From: QYQL01 sp037128135
Lineage (GTDB): Bacteria > Verrucomicrobiota > Verrucomicrobiia > Chthoniobacterales > Terrimicrobiaceae
Assembly (NCBI GenBank): GCA_037128135.1
Contig: JBAXXD010000001.1
Coordinates: 80,559 to 144,558 of the forward strand
Direction of reading: 5' to 3'
Length of the DNA: 64,000 nucleotides
Position 1 is the stretch's first letter. Every line of letters starts with the position of its first letter. The notes beneath the pieces were generated by a model that ran no database searches, was not told the origin of the DNA, and saw only the letters and a program-made list of their open reading frames with translations. The translations under genes and the position numbers were made by a program. This document shows positions 41,998 to 50,898 of this stretch, piece after piece.

Positions 41998-43521
41998 TTA
42001 GTGCCTGAAATGCCGCGTGCCGGTGAAGACCATGGCGACATGGTGTTCGTCGGCCGCCCGGATCACGTCGGGATCCTTGACCGACCCACCAGGCTGGATC
42101 GCGGCCGTGGCGCCGGCCTGGGCTGCCGCGATGAGGCCGTCGGGAAACGGGAAGAACGCATCGCTGCAAACGGCGCTGCCCTTGAGCGAGAGCCCGGCCT
42201 CCTGGGCCTTCCAGACCGCGATGCGGGAGGAGTCGACGCGCGACATCTGGCCGGCACCGATCCCGAGCGTCCGATCCTTTCCGGCATAGACGATGGCGTT
42301 CGACTTCACATGTTTGACGACCTTCCATCCGAATTCCATCGCCTCGATCTCGTCCCTGGTCGGCGGCCGCGAGGTGACGACCTTGTGCTCGAGATCCGGG
42401 ATGTCCGCCGAGTCGGAGTCCTGGACGAGGAACCCGCCGATCACGCTCCGCACATCGCGGACATTTTGCGGGAGCGGCTTCAGGATCCGCATCAGCCGGA
42501 GGTTCTTCTTTTTCTGGAGGAGCGAGCGGGCTTCGGAATCGAAATCCGGCGCGATGATCACCTCGCTGAAAATTTCCGAGATCGCCTTGGCGAGCGCGAG
42601 GGTGACCGGGAGGTTGCAGATGATGATCCCGCCGAACGGCGCCTGCTTGTCGGTGGCGAACGCCTTTCCCCAGGCCTCGCGCAGATCGGGATCGCTGCCG
42701 ATCCCGCAGGGGTTCGTGTGCTTGAGGATCGCGACCGTGGGCTTGGAAAATTCCTCGATGAGGTTCCTGGCGGCGCTGATGTCGAGGATGTTGTTATACG
42801 AGAGCTCCTTCCCGTGGAGCTTCTCGAAATGATCGTTGAAGCCGCCGTAGAGCTCGGCGTTCTGGTGCGGGTTCTCGCCGTAGCGCAGGCGCATTTCCAG
42901 CGGGAGATCCATGCGGAAGCTGGCGCACGTCTCCTGCTCCTGGTTGAGAAAATCCGCGATCGCGGCATCGTAGGCGGAGGTCGTGGCAAACGCCTTGATC
43001 GCCAGCCGCTCGCGCAGCTGCAGCCCGGTCCCGCCGTCCTCTTCGCGCATCGCCTCGACCACCGCGGCATAATCCGCCGGATCGGTGACCACGCACACGG
43101 ACTGATAATTTTTTGACGCGCTGCGGATCATCGAGGGCCCGCCGATGTCGATCTGTTCGATCGCCTCCGCGAGCGTGACCCCCTCTTTGGCGACCGTGGC
43201 CTCGAACGGGTAGAGGTTGACGACGACCAGGTCGATCGGCTTGATCCCGTGCGCCTTCGCCTGCTCCTCGTGCTCGTCGTTCCCGCGCAAATAGAGCAGC
43301 CCCCCGTGGATTTTCGGGTGCAACGTCTTGACGCGACCCTCGAGGATTTCCGGGGATCCGGTGAACTGCGAGACCTCGACGGTCGCGATGCCGGCCGCCT
43401 GCAGCGCCTTGGCGGTTCCGCCGGTCGAAAGGATCTCGACGCCGTGCGCGGCCAGCGCTTTGGCCAAGTCCACAATGCCGGTTTTGTCGGAGACGGAAAT
43501 CAGTGCGCGTTGGATTTTCAT
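41998..43521 (-). CDS. purH: Bifunctional AICAR formyltransferase / IMP cyclohydrolase
   Basis: 507 residues from ATG 43521, usual for PurH. The N-terminal IMP cyclohydrolase domain starts QRALISVSDKTGIVDLAKAL and has LSTGGTAKAL and GGVKTLHPKIHGGLL-like residues (GRVKTLHPKIHGGLL). The AICAR transformylase domain has LRYGENPHQNAELY, AILKHTNPCGIG and GSVKDPDVIRAADEH near the end. It performs the last two steps of purine synthesis in the cytoplasm. The upstream in-frame ATG (43563) adds 14 residues not found in the family. Confidence 0.96.
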   Translation of the reverse strand: MKIQRALISVSDKTGIVDLAKALAAHGVEILSTGGTAKALQAAGIATVEVSQFTGSPEILEGRVKTLHPKIHGGLLYLRGNDEHEEQAKAHGIKPIDLVVVNLYPFEATVAKEGVTLAEAIEQIDIGGPSMIRSASKNYQSVCVVTDPADYAAVVEAMREEDGGTGLQLRERLAIKAFATTSAYDAAIADFLNQEQETCASFRMDLPLEMRLRYGENPHQNAELYGGFNDHFEKLHGKELSYNNILDISAARNLIEEFSKPTVAILKHTNPCGIGSDPDLREAWGKAFATDKQAPFGGIIICNLPVTLALAKAISEIFSEVIIAPDFDSEARSLLQKKKNLRLMRILKPLPQNVRDVRSVIGGFLVQDSDSADIPDLEHKVVTSRPPTRDEIEAMEFGWKVVKHVKSNAIVYAGKDRTLGIGAGQMSRVDSSRIAVWKAQEAGLSLKGSAVCSDAFFPFPDGLIAAAQAGATAAIQPGGSVKDPDVIRAADEHHVAMVFTGTRHFRH

Positions 43522-43612
43522 TTGAGCAAAAAAAGTTCTACGGGGTCGGACAGAAGATTTCAATCCCGATCAAGCGCCCCTCGAGCGGGCGGCCTATCGG
43601 CAGGGAGGCAGG

Positions 43613-44665
43613 TCAACGGGTGCCCTGCACGAAAAAAGGAATGGGATCGCGATTTTCCTCAGGCTGGACTCTCCGATCCGTGTGCAGGGTACCCTTTTCA
43701 TAGCGCGCGCCGCGGAACGGGTCGTCGCGGATCAGCCATGCCCCGTCGAGATCCGCGAAGTCCGTATGCTGGGCGACCGCGGCGCCCGCGGAAATCAGCA
43801 CGCTGCTTTCGAGCATGCAACCGGCCATCGTCCGCAGGCCGAGCTCTTGCGCGCGGCGCAGCATCCTCAGGGCCGGAGTGAGGCCGCCGCATTTCGTGAG
43901 CTTGATGTTGAACCCGGAAAAGCGGCCGGGCATCCGTTCGACATCCTCCGACACCACGCAGCTTTCGTCCGCGAGGACAGGCAGCGGCGAGGCGGCCAGC
44001 ACCATCGGCATGCGCGCATCCTCATCGGGAGCGAACGGCTGCTCGAGGAACTTCACCCCCAAACCGGCAAGCTGGTGTGCCAGCGCGGGCACGTCATGCC
44101 CGCCCCACGCGCCATTCGCGTCGATGGCAAGCGCGGCGCCGGTTCTCTCGCGCACAAACCGCACCGGTCCAATGTCCGCCCTGGTGTCGGACTTGATCTT
44201 GATCAGCGGAAAGCCGTGTAATTCCGCGACCTTGGCACCCAGTTCCTCCGGAGTGGAAATGCCGATGGTCGCAAAGGTTGCGACCGGACGCGGCCGTTCC
44301 CCCCAAGCGAGCTCGCAAAGCGTGCAATCCTCCCGGCGGGCGAGCCAATCCCACAGCGCGACATCGATCGCGCACTGGGCGGCGCGCGACGGGCTCACCA
44401 TCCGCCAGACCTCATCCCAAACGCCCCCGATGTCCGCCAACGAGCGGATCTTCCGGCCGCGGAGCCATTGCGCCGCCCGCGCCAGACGCGCCCCCACATC
44501 GTCCGCGTTCTCGTGATAAAAGGCGTTCGGCGACGCCTCCCCATAGCCGGTGATCCCTTCGTCCTCGATCCGGACAAAAACATTGCGCACCTCGGTCCGC
44601 TCGGCGCGGCTGATGCGGAAGACCGCTTTCGGATGGAGGGCGCAGATGGCCATCGCGAGTTGCAT
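43613..44665 (-). CDS. Dipeptide epimerase (L-Ala-D/L-Glu epimerase-like)
   Basis: 350 residues of the enolase superfamily, muconate-lactonising subgroup. Catalytic lysines are in LIKIKSD (Lys156, Lys158) and NIKLTKCGG (Lys255); metal ligands in DANGAW (Asp182), EQPF (Glu208) and DES (Asp233). The KxK plus KxxKCGG arrangement fits dipeptide epimerases, which convert L-Ala-D-Glu from recycled murein to L-Ala-L-Glu. The carboxypeptidase at 47066..47917 would supply that dipeptide, supporting the assignment. Its first 4 codons and the upstream region are part of an 80-bp repeat whose second copy adjoins the carboxypeptidase gene. Confidence 0.85.
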   Translation of the reverse strand: MQLAMAICALHPKAVFRISRAERTEVRNVFVRIEDEGITGYGEASPNAFYHENADDVGARLARAAQWLRGRKIRSLADIGGVWDEVWRMVSPSRAAQCAIDVALWDWLARREDCTLCELAWGERPRPVATFATIGISTPEELGAKVAELHGFPLIKIKSDTRADIGPVRFVRERTGAALAIDANGAWGGHDVPALAHQLAGLGVKFLEQPFAPDEDARMPMVLAASPLPVLADESCVVSEDVERMPGRFSGFNIKLTKCGGLTPALRMLRRAQELGLRTMAGCMLESSVLISAGAAVAQHTDFADLDGAWLIRDDPFRGARYEKGTLHTDRRVQPEENRDPIPFFVQGTR

Positions 44666-44733
44666 GGAGTCGTTTGACGAACCTTAGCACCTGTGCCGGG
44701 TTGGGGGAGCTTGATTTTCTCCCGCGTTTTTGA
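44654..44733. repeat. 80-bp direct repeat, left copy
   Basis: An ungapped match of roughly 80% to 47027..47106 in the same orientation. This copy contains the ATG and first codons of the dipeptide epimerase. Its other end is a decayed carboxypeptidase start: the frame from GTG 44693 gives SLIFSRVFES, against SLIFSRIFEH in the intact gene. Confidence 0.8.
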
Positions 44734-44779
44734 GAGTGGGAAGTCTCGCATTTCAACCGCCTCCGCCCGATCCAGGAGC

Positions 44780-45223
44780 TCAGCGGCGTTTTGCCGGGAT
44801 CCGGAGTGCCGGATTCCCTGATGGTTTCCCTTTGAACACGGCCAAGCTGGTCTTTTCCAAAAAGGCAAGGCTCCTGTCGATCGTCCCGGCAATGGTGTCA
44901 TGAAGCGGGCAGGGTTCGCCTTTGCCGCACCAGCCGTGCCCGAACGGGCAGACCGAGGGCTGCGCCGTTTGCTCGAAAAGGGACACGATATCGAACAGGC
45001 AGATTTCCTTGGCGGGCTTTGCGAGAGTATAGCCACCGCCAGGCCCCGGCTGCCCGCGGACCAGGCCTGCCGCCGCCAGTTGCGTGAGGAGCTTGGCCGT
45101 CAGCGCACGAGAGATCCCTCGCGATTTCGCAATCTCGCCGGAACCGGCCCGGCTCCCGGGATCCGCAGCCAGAAAACTCATCACCGCAATCGCGTTCGCC
45201 GAGGTTTTTCCGTAGATAAACAT
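44780..45223 (-). CDS. Rrf2 family Fe-S transcriptional regulator
   Basis: 147 residues. The winged helix includes VMSFLAADPGSRAGSGEIA and SRALTAKLLTQLAAAGLVRG, then the wing GPGGGYTLAKPA. Three cysteines, Cys92, Cys99 and Cys105 (CPFGHGWCGKGEPC), are placed as in Rrf2 proteins that bind an Fe-S cluster, such as NsrR and IscR. It starts 18 bp after the hcp stop on the same strand, so hcp and the regulator form a pair. Control of hcp in response to nitric oxide or hydroxylamine is the likely role, by analogy with NsrR-hcp. Confidence 0.88.
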   Translation of the reverse strand: MFIYGKTSANAIAVMSFLAADPGSRAGSGEIAKSRGISRALTAKLLTQLAAAGLVRGQPGPGGGYTLAKPAKEICLFDIVSLFEQTAQPSVCPFGHGWCGKGEPCPLHDTIAGTIDRSLAFLEKTSLAVFKGKPSGNPALRIPAKRR

Positions 45224-45241
45224 CGGAGCCCACTCTGCCTC

Positions 45242-46894
45242 TTATGCTTTGAGACAGTCAACCAGATCTGCCTCCGCCGTCGTGATCGGCAGGAGGTTGA
45301 ATTTTTCCTGGAGGGCAGCCACGATCGCCGGGGTCGCGAACGCCGGCAGCGTCGGACCGAGGCGGATGTTGCGAACGCCCAGGTGGAGAAGCGTGAGCAG
45401 GACGGCCACAGCCTTCTGCTCATACCACGAGATGTTGAGCGAGAGCGGAAGATCATTGATCCCGCAGCCGAAAGCCTCGGCGAGCGCGGCGGCGATCTTG
45501 ATCGCAGAATACGCGTCGTTGCACTGCCCGCAATCGAGCAGCCGCGGGATGCCGCCGATCGTTCCAAAATCGTTGCGGTTGAACCGGAACTTTCCGCACC
45601 CGAGCGTGAGGATCACGCAGTCGGACGGAACCTGCTCGGTGAATTCGGTGTAGTAGTTGCGCCCGGTCTTTGCCCCGTCGCAGCCTCCCACGAGAAAGAA
45701 ATGCCGGATCGCTCCCGATTTCACAGCGGCCACGATCTGGTCCGCGACGCCGAGGACGGCGTTGTGCCCGAACCCGAGCGTGAGGGTTTTGCCCTCGACG
45801 TCCGCCGGAAATCCCGGCGAGCGCTGCGCGGTCTTGATGACGGCCGAAAAATCCCGGCCGTCGATATGCCGGACCCCCGGCCATGCGACGAGCCCGCAGG
45901 TGAAGAGCCGCTGGAAGTAGCTCTGCTTCGGAAGCTGAATGCAGTTCGTCGTCATGAGGATCGCGCCGGGAAACCGGTCGAAATCCCGCGCCTGATCCTG
46001 CCAGGCTCCGCCGTAGTGGCCGACGAGGTGCGCGTGCTTGTGCAGTTCCGGATACCCGTGCGCGGGGAGCATCTCGCCGTGCGTATAGATGTTGATCCCT
46101 GCTCCCTTCGTCTGCTCGAGGAGCGCCAGCAGGTCTTCGAGATTATGGCCGGAGACCAGAATGCACGGGCCGGCGACCGGATCCAGGCGGACCTGCGTCG
46201 GCACCGGATGGCCGAAGCGCTTCGTGTGGACCCCGTCGAGGGATTCCAGAACCTGGAAGTTGGCAGCACCGCATCTCATGCAGAGACCGAGCAACTGCTC
46301 GACGGTCGTGGCTTCGCCGGGCGCGATGGCCGCCAGCGCCTCGAAAATAAACAGGGACGCGGCCCCGGTGTCTCCGCCTGCATCCCGCACATGCCATGCG
46401 TAAGCAGCCATGCCTTTCAACCCGTAGGTCAGCAGTTCCTGCAGTCCGAGCAAATCCGCTCCGATCACCTCCAGCCGCCCCTCGATCCCGGCCTCCTCGC
46501 CCTGCCGGATCAAGTCGTCCAGGCTCTCCGCAGGAACAAAACACGTCGCGCCGTTGAACGACGCCGGGTCGGATGACGCCCGGACCCCCGCATAAAGTGC
46601 TCGCGCCGCCTCGAGATGCCGACCGGATTCCACCACCATCCCCTGCAGCCGCGCCGGATCGAAATTCACGTTCGTCACCGTCGTGAACAGCGCGTCGAGC
46701 GCGAACCGCTCCAGCGCCTCCGACCGCGCGCCCGCCTCCGCCGCCCGGTGCGCGAAAACGCTCACCCCCTTCAGCGCATGCAGCAGCAGATCCTGCAGCG
46801 CCGCCGTCTCGGGGTTCTTTCCGCAGACACCCACGGCGGTGCAGCCGGTGCGCTGGGACGATTGCTCACACTGATAACAAAACATGGAACTCAT
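45242..46894 (-). CDS. hcp: Hybrid-cluster protein (hydroxylamine reductase)
   Basis: 550 residues from ATG 46894, the usual length. The N-terminal cubane cluster ligands are in MFCYQCEQ and GCTAVGVCGK (Cys6, Cys9, Cys18, Cys24). Hybrid-cluster ligands are recognisable in SGHNLEDLLALL, GEMLPAHGYPEL, LTLGCGKFRFN and DCGQCND. Hcp reduces hydroxylamine and acts as a nitric oxide reductase in nitrosative stress. Three nearby ATGs (46897, 46894, 46885) are possible and none has a strong Shine-Dalgarno. The module hcp plus Rrf2 is enclosed by the 80-bp direct repeat. Confidence 0.95.
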   Translation of the reverse strand: MSSMFCYQCEQSSQRTGCTAVGVCGKNPETAALQDLLLHALKGVSVFAHRAAEAGARSEALERFALDALFTTVTNVNFDPARLQGMVVESGRHLEAARALYAGVRASSDPASFNGATCFVPAESLDDLIRQGEEAGIEGRLEVIGADLLGLQELLTYGLKGMAAYAWHVRDAGGDTGAASLFIFEALAAIAPGEATTVEQLLGLCMRCGAANFQVLESLDGVHTKRFGHPVPTQVRLDPVAGPCILVSGHNLEDLLALLEQTKGAGINIYTHGEMLPAHGYPELHKHAHLVGHYGGAWQDQARDFDRFPGAILMTTNCIQLPKQSYFQRLFTCGLVAWPGVRHIDGRDFSAVIKTAQRSPGFPADVEGKTLTLGFGHNAVLGVADQIVAAVKSGAIRHFFLVGGCDGAKTGRNYYTEFTEQVPSDCVILTLGCGKFRFNRNDFGTIGGIPRLLDCGQCNDAYSAIKIAAALAEAFGCGINDLPLSLNISWYEQKAVAVLLTLLHLGVRNIRLGPTLPAFATPAIVAALQEKFNLLPITTAEADLVDCLKA

Positions 46895-47026
46895 CATATG
46901 TCGAATTTCTGTTGTTGGTTGGTTTCGATGAAGCCCCAATCTTATCCGGACCGGACCACATATCAAGAAAAAAAGAATGTTTTATCTGTATTTAAGGATC
47001 CGCCCTCAGAGATGCGTTCTGGAGGG

Positions 47027-47106
47027 CGCGAGTTGCCTGGGGGCGTTTGACTAATGTGAGGACCTGTGCTTGGCTGCGTCAGCTTGATTTTCTCCCGCAT
47101 TTTTGA
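47027..47106. repeat. 80-bp direct repeat, right copy
   Basis: Second copy of 44654..44733. Here the carboxypeptidase start is intact (GTG 47066 with GAGG 5 bp upstream). The epimerase start is decayed: the ATG CAA CTC GCG of the left copy has become AGG CAA CTC GCG. Each copy thus keeps only the gene start it needs. Confidence 0.8.
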
Positions 47107-47917
47107 ACACAGCATCGGCCGGTCGGTCGAACATCGCGACATCATGGCGGTGGCCGGGTTCGATTTTGCCCGGCACCCGGCGCCTTCCGGCTGCACGCTC
47201 CTGATCGGCGGCATCCATGGCGACGAAGCGGCAACGATCGTTCTGCTGGAGTCCTTCGCGAAAAAATTCCTCGTTCGGGGCGGGAATGCGCCGCCGGCCA
47301 TTGTCATCCCTCTCGCGAATCCGGACAGCCGCGCGCACGGCACGCGCTACAACGCCCGCGGCGTGGATATCAACCGCAATTTCGGCTTCAACTGGCACAT
47401 CGAAAGCGAAGAGCCGCCCGGCCCCGAACCGTGGTCGGAACCCGAAACCCGCGCGCTCCGCGATTTGATTCTGAAACTTCAGCCCGCGAAGATCGTCAGC
47501 CTCCATTGGGCGCTTGCCGAGATCGATGCCGACGGTCCGCAGTCGACCTGCCTCGCCGGGAAGATGTGGGATGCACTGGATGAAAGCGAGCGCCGGCCCT
47601 ACCGGGTGCGGGTGAGCGAGCTGGGCCATGGGTTGCGCCGCCTCGAGCGAACCTATGAGATTTGTCCCGGTTCGCTCGGCCAATGGTGCGGCTACGGGCT
47701 GCGTTATGCGGATGGCGTCCGCCCCGCGATGATCACGCTGGAATTGCCGTATGATCCGGATGCCGCATCACGCGCGCAGCCGCCGCCGGGGCATCTGGAG
47801 CGGTTGCGGGAGCACTGGCGGCACGATGCCGCAGGTTATCTGGCGGCGGTCGAGAGCGGCGTCCATAAAATGCTCGCCGCCGCATGCGACCGCCCGGCGG
47901 CCTGCCAAGCCGCGTGA
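47066..47917 (+). CDS. M14-family carboxypeptidase, murein peptide amidase A-like
   Basis: 283 residues from GTG 47066, preceded by GAGG. Zinc ligands are in GGIHGDEAA (His51, Glu54) and SLHWAL (His147); NARGVDINRNF supplies the substrate-binding Asn-Arg, and Glu in TLELPYD near 227 is the general base. The size and motifs match MpaA, which removes diaminopimelate from murein tripeptide to leave L-Ala-D-Glu. The dipeptide epimerase 2.4 kb away would take that product, as in the E. coli mpaA-ycjG pair. Family homology (IGRSVEHRDIMAV) begins before ATG 47144, ruling out that ATG as start. No signal peptide. Confidence 0.82.
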   Translation: MLGCVSLIFSRIFEHSIGRSVEHRDIMAVAGFDFARHPAPSGCTLLIGGIHGDEAATIVLLESFAKKFLVRGGNAPPAIVIPLANPDSRAHGTRYNARGVDINRNFGFNWHIESEEPPGPEPWSEPETRALRDLILKLQPAKIVSLHWALAEIDADGPQSTCLAGKMWDALDESERRPYRVRVSELGHGLRRLERTYEICPGSLGQWCGYGLRYADGVRPAMITLELPYDPDAASRAQPPPGHLERLREHWRHDAAGYLAAVESGVHKMLAAACDRPAACQAA

Positions 47918-47939
47918 CGCGCGCTTCCTCCGCAGGGCA

Positions 47940-49310
47940 TCAGCCCGGGAGGCCTTTGAGCAGTTCCGTGTTGGTGGGGAATTTACGGATAAAGAAGAGG
48001 AGGCGTTCGATGGCTTCGATCGGCTTGTGACCGGCGAGGCCGCGCCGGATGACGTTGATTTTGTGGAGATCCTCCTCGGGGAGAAGCAGCTCCTCGCGAC
48101 GGGTGCCGGAGAGGAAGATGTCCACCGCCGGGTAGATCCGCTGGTCGCTGATCTTGCGGTCGAGGACGAGCTCCATGTTGCCGGTGCCCTTGAACTCCTG
48201 GAAGATCAGCTCGTCCATGCGGCTGTTCGTCTCGATGAGCGCGGTGGCCATGATGGTCAGCGAGCCGGCCTCCTCGGTGTTGCGGGCTGCGGCAAAGAGC
48301 TTGCGCGGGATCTCCAGCGCGCGGGCATCCACGCCGCCGGACATCGTGCGTCCGCCGCCGCCCTGCGCGTTGTTGAACGCGCGGCCGATGCGGGTGAGCG
48401 AGTCCATGAGGACGAAGACGTCCTTGCCCATTTCGACGAGCCGCTTGGCGCGCTCGATGGCGAGCTGGGCGATGCGGGTGTGCGTCTTGATGTCGCAGTC
48501 GTTCGAGCTGGCCATGAGCTCGGCGCTGGGAACCGTGCGGCGGATCTCGGTGACCTCTTCGGGGCGCTCGTCCACGAGGAGGATGATCAGCTTCATTTCC
48601 TTGTGGTTCTTCACCACGGCGTCGGCGATATGCTGGAGGAGGGTCGTCTTGCCGGTGCGCGGAGGGGCGACGATGAGCCCGCGCTGGCCTTTGCCGACGG
48701 GCGTCATCAGATCCATGACGCGCGTGGTGTAGCGCTCGGGCACGGTCTCCATGCGGATCCGCTTGTTCGGGTTGATCGTCGTCAGCTCCTCGAAAACCGG
48801 CAGGTTGGGGAAGCTGTCGGGATCCTCGCCCTCGAGCTCGGTGAGCCGGAAGAGCTGCGGGCCGCGCCCGCCGCGGCGGGTCTCCCCGCGGATCCACATC
48901 CCGTCGCGCAGGCCGTATTTGCGGACGATCTCGGGAGTCACGAAAATGTCGTTGTTCGACTGCGCGTAATTCCGGCGGGACTCGCGCAGGAACCCGAACC
49001 CTTTCCCGGAGACCTCGACAATCCCCTCGGCATAGACGGGGGCAACGGGAGGTTGGGGCGGGGCTGCAACGGGAGACTGCGGCTGGGCCGGCGCGGAAAC
49101 CGCACCGGAAGAGGAAGGAGCGGGATCGCCCGCGGACGGGCCTTCAGCCTGGGCGTCCGGGACGGAGGACTCGGCGCGGGAGGACGGGGCGAATTCGCGC
49201 CGGCGCGGAGGACGCTGCGCACGGGGAACGCGCGGGCGCCGGGCGGGCGCGGCGGATTGCGTTTCGGGGGAGTCCGCGGCGACCGCGGAGAGTGTCGGTT
49301 CTTCTGTCAT
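47940..49310 (-). CDS. rho: Transcription termination factor Rho
   Basis: 456 residues. Residues 1-95 are a low-complexity Pro/Ala/Arg-rich extension, then the cold-shock-like RNA-binding domain (GIVEVSGKGFGFLRES, about 95-165), and the RecA-type ATPase with Walker A VAPPRTGKTTLLQ (214-226), LLVDERPEEV and the Q/R-loop stretch DSLTRIGRAFN. The usual N-terminal helix bundle is replaced by the disordered extension, seen in several GC-rich phyla. Rho ends untranslated or non-coding transcripts. Divergent from the BioD/DRTGG-like gene across a 478-bp gap. Confidence 0.96.
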   Translation of the reverse strand: MTEEPTLSAVAADSPETQSAAPARRPRVPRAQRPPRRREFAPSSRAESSVPDAQAEGPSAGDPAPSSSGAVSAPAQPQSPVAAPPQPPVAPVYAEGIVEVSGKGFGFLRESRRNYAQSNNDIFVTPEIVRKYGLRDGMWIRGETRRGGRGPQLFRLTELEGEDPDSFPNLPVFEELTTINPNKRIRMETVPERYTTRVMDLMTPVGKGQRGLIVAPPRTGKTTLLQHIADAVVKNHKEMKLIILLVDERPEEVTEIRRTVPSAELMASSNDCDIKTHTRIAQLAIERAKRLVEMGKDVFVLMDSLTRIGRAFNNAQGGGGRTMSGGVDARALEIPRKLFAAARNTEEAGSLTIMATALIETNSRMDELIFQEFKGTGNMELVLDRKISDQRIYPAVDIFLSGTRREELLLPEEDLHKINVIRRGLAGHKPIEAIERLLFFIRKFPTNTELLKGLPG

Positions 49311-49788
49311 GATAAAATTTCTTTGTGTGAAAAGGGGTTTTGAGGATTTCCCATCAGGGTGCGGCTACCTTGTCGCCCGGCATCCTTGTGGCACTTGCTG
49401 CCCGCACGAACGCCCGAAGCCCCGGGCCGAACGCGGAATCCCCGCATCCCAGCCCCGCTGCAATTTCTTTGGAAAGCCCAGGAAAGAGACGCCCCGTTCG
49501 GCAGCTCCCTCCAAAAACTTCACCTTCGACCATATATTTTGGCCGGCCATGAATGGATCTCTTCAGAATTGGTCAGTCCGCCAACGCGAGGAATCCCCGG
49601 AGACGGACAAAAAGTTAATACGATGTCTCGCGACTTTTTGCAGGTTTCGAATTCGCATACGGGAGGAATTCCCGAACCTCAATCGAACGACACAGGGGAG
49701 TTAAGCGGACGCCCACACGCCTGTCAAACACTTTTCTTGGGTTCTCCTTGTTTCGCGCAGAATTCTTCTCCAGCCTGTCCGGGAGACA
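49311..49788. other. 478-bp divergent intergenic region upstream of rho
   Basis: It must hold the promoters of rho and of the BioD/DRTGG-like gene. No strong sigma-70 hexamers, hairpin or conserved small gene was recognised. A plus-strand open frame from ATG 49550 (51 codons) has no ribosome site or motif and is not called. Confidence 0.4.
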
Positions 49789-50898
49789 GTGAACACCACG
49801 ACCCCACGCCTTTTCATCGCCGCCACCGAGCAGAATGTCGGGAAGACAACCGTCTCGATCGGCCTGTATTCGACTCTGCGCGAACGCTTCAAAAGGATCG
49901 GCTTCATCAAGCCGGTCGGCCAGCGGTTCACCGAGGTGGACGGGATGCGGATCGACGAGGACAGCGTCCTGATCCGCGCCACGTTCGGCACGGAGATCCC
50001 GATCGAGGACATGAGCCCGATCTCGGTCGAGCCGAATTTTACCCGCCGCTACATCAACCACGCGAACCACGATTATCTGGTTCGCCGGATCCGGCACTCG
50101 TTCGACCGCTCCTGCTGGGAGAAAGATTTTGCGATCATCGAGGGAACCGGCCATGCCGGGGTCGGCTCGACGTTCGACCTCTCGAATGCGAGCGTCGCCC
50201 GCCTGCTTGCGAGCAAAGTCCTGCTGGTGACGCCGGGCGGGATCGGGCGCCCGATCGACGAGGCCGCGCTCAACAAGGCGCTCTTCGACCGCCAAGGGGT
50301 CGAGGTCATCGGCGTCGTCATGAACAAGGTGCTTCCCGAAAAACTCGACGCAGTCGCGGATTTCGCGGGCCGGGGACTCGCCCGGATCGGCCTCGAACTC
50401 CTCGGCGTGGTGCCGATGGAAAACATGCTCGCGGAGCCGAACCTCCACCAGATCAGCGAGCTCATCGCCGGAAAATTTCTCCACAATGCCGGCCGCGAGC
50501 GCCGCCGGATCAAGCACGTGGTCATCGGGGCGGCCAGCTCGGCCAACCTCTTTGCCCGCGTGAGCGAGGGCACCCTGCTCGTCGTGCCGGGCGACCGCGA
50601 AGATGTCGTTCTGGCCGCCCTCTCGCGCTCGATGGAGCCCGACGGCGGGCCGCTCGCCGGACTCGTCCTCTCCGACGGCTTGGAGCCGCACGCCCGCCTC
50701 CTCGAAATGCTCGGCCAGACAACACTGCCGGTCATCCTCTCGCCGATGGACAGCTACAAAATTGCCCAGCGGATCCACTCGATGACGGTCAAAACGCTCC
50801 CCGGGGACAGCCAAAAAATTGGGCGGATCGAGCACCTGATCGCCCGGCACATCGCGATCCCGAGGATCCTCGAAAAAATCGGGTGCCTCCCGGCATGA
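49789..50898 (+). CDS. BioD-like P-loop ATPase with DRTGG domain
   Basis: 369 residues from GTG 49789 with GGGAG just upstream. The N-terminal domain has Walker A ATEQNVGKTTVS (11-22) and AIIEGTGHAGVGS, as in dethiobiotin synthetase and cobyrinate synthase. The C-terminal half is a DRTGG domain (HVVIGAASSANLFARVSEGT, LLVVPGDREDVVLAAL). The same two domains form the N-terminal half of long-form phosphate acetyltransferase, where they regulate the enzyme. As a separate protein it probably has a regulatory or acyl-transfer-related role. Its stop overlaps the next ATG by ATGA. Confidence 0.75.
   Translation: MNTTTPRLFIAATEQNVGKTTVSIGLYSTLRERFKRIGFIKPVGQRFTEVDGMRIDEDSVLIRATFGTEIPIEDMSPISVEPNFTRRYINHANHDYLVRRIRHSFDRSCWEKDFAIIEGTGHAGVGSTFDLSNASVARLLASKVLLVTPGGIGRPIDEAALNKALFDRQGVEVIGVVMNKVLPEKLDAVADFAGRGLARIGLELLGVVPMENMLAEPNLHQISELIAGKFLHNAGRERRRIKHVVIGAASSANLFARVSEGTLLVVPGDREDVVLAALSRSMEPDGGPLAGLVLSDGLEPHARLLEMLGQTTLPVILSPMDSYKIAQRIHSMTVKTLPGDSQKIGRIEHLIARHIAIPRILEKIGCLPA

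Noticed and set aside
46895..47026. Possible NsrR-type operator upstream of hcp
   Set aside because: The AT-rich stretch near 46960-47000 is suggestive, but no clear dyad matching a known NsrR or Rrf2 site could be read.
49359..50894. Long plus-strand frame fused in frame to the exported protein at 50895
   Set aside because: It overlaps the BioD/DRTGG gene in another frame and translates as Arg/Pro-rich noise until the ATG at 50895.
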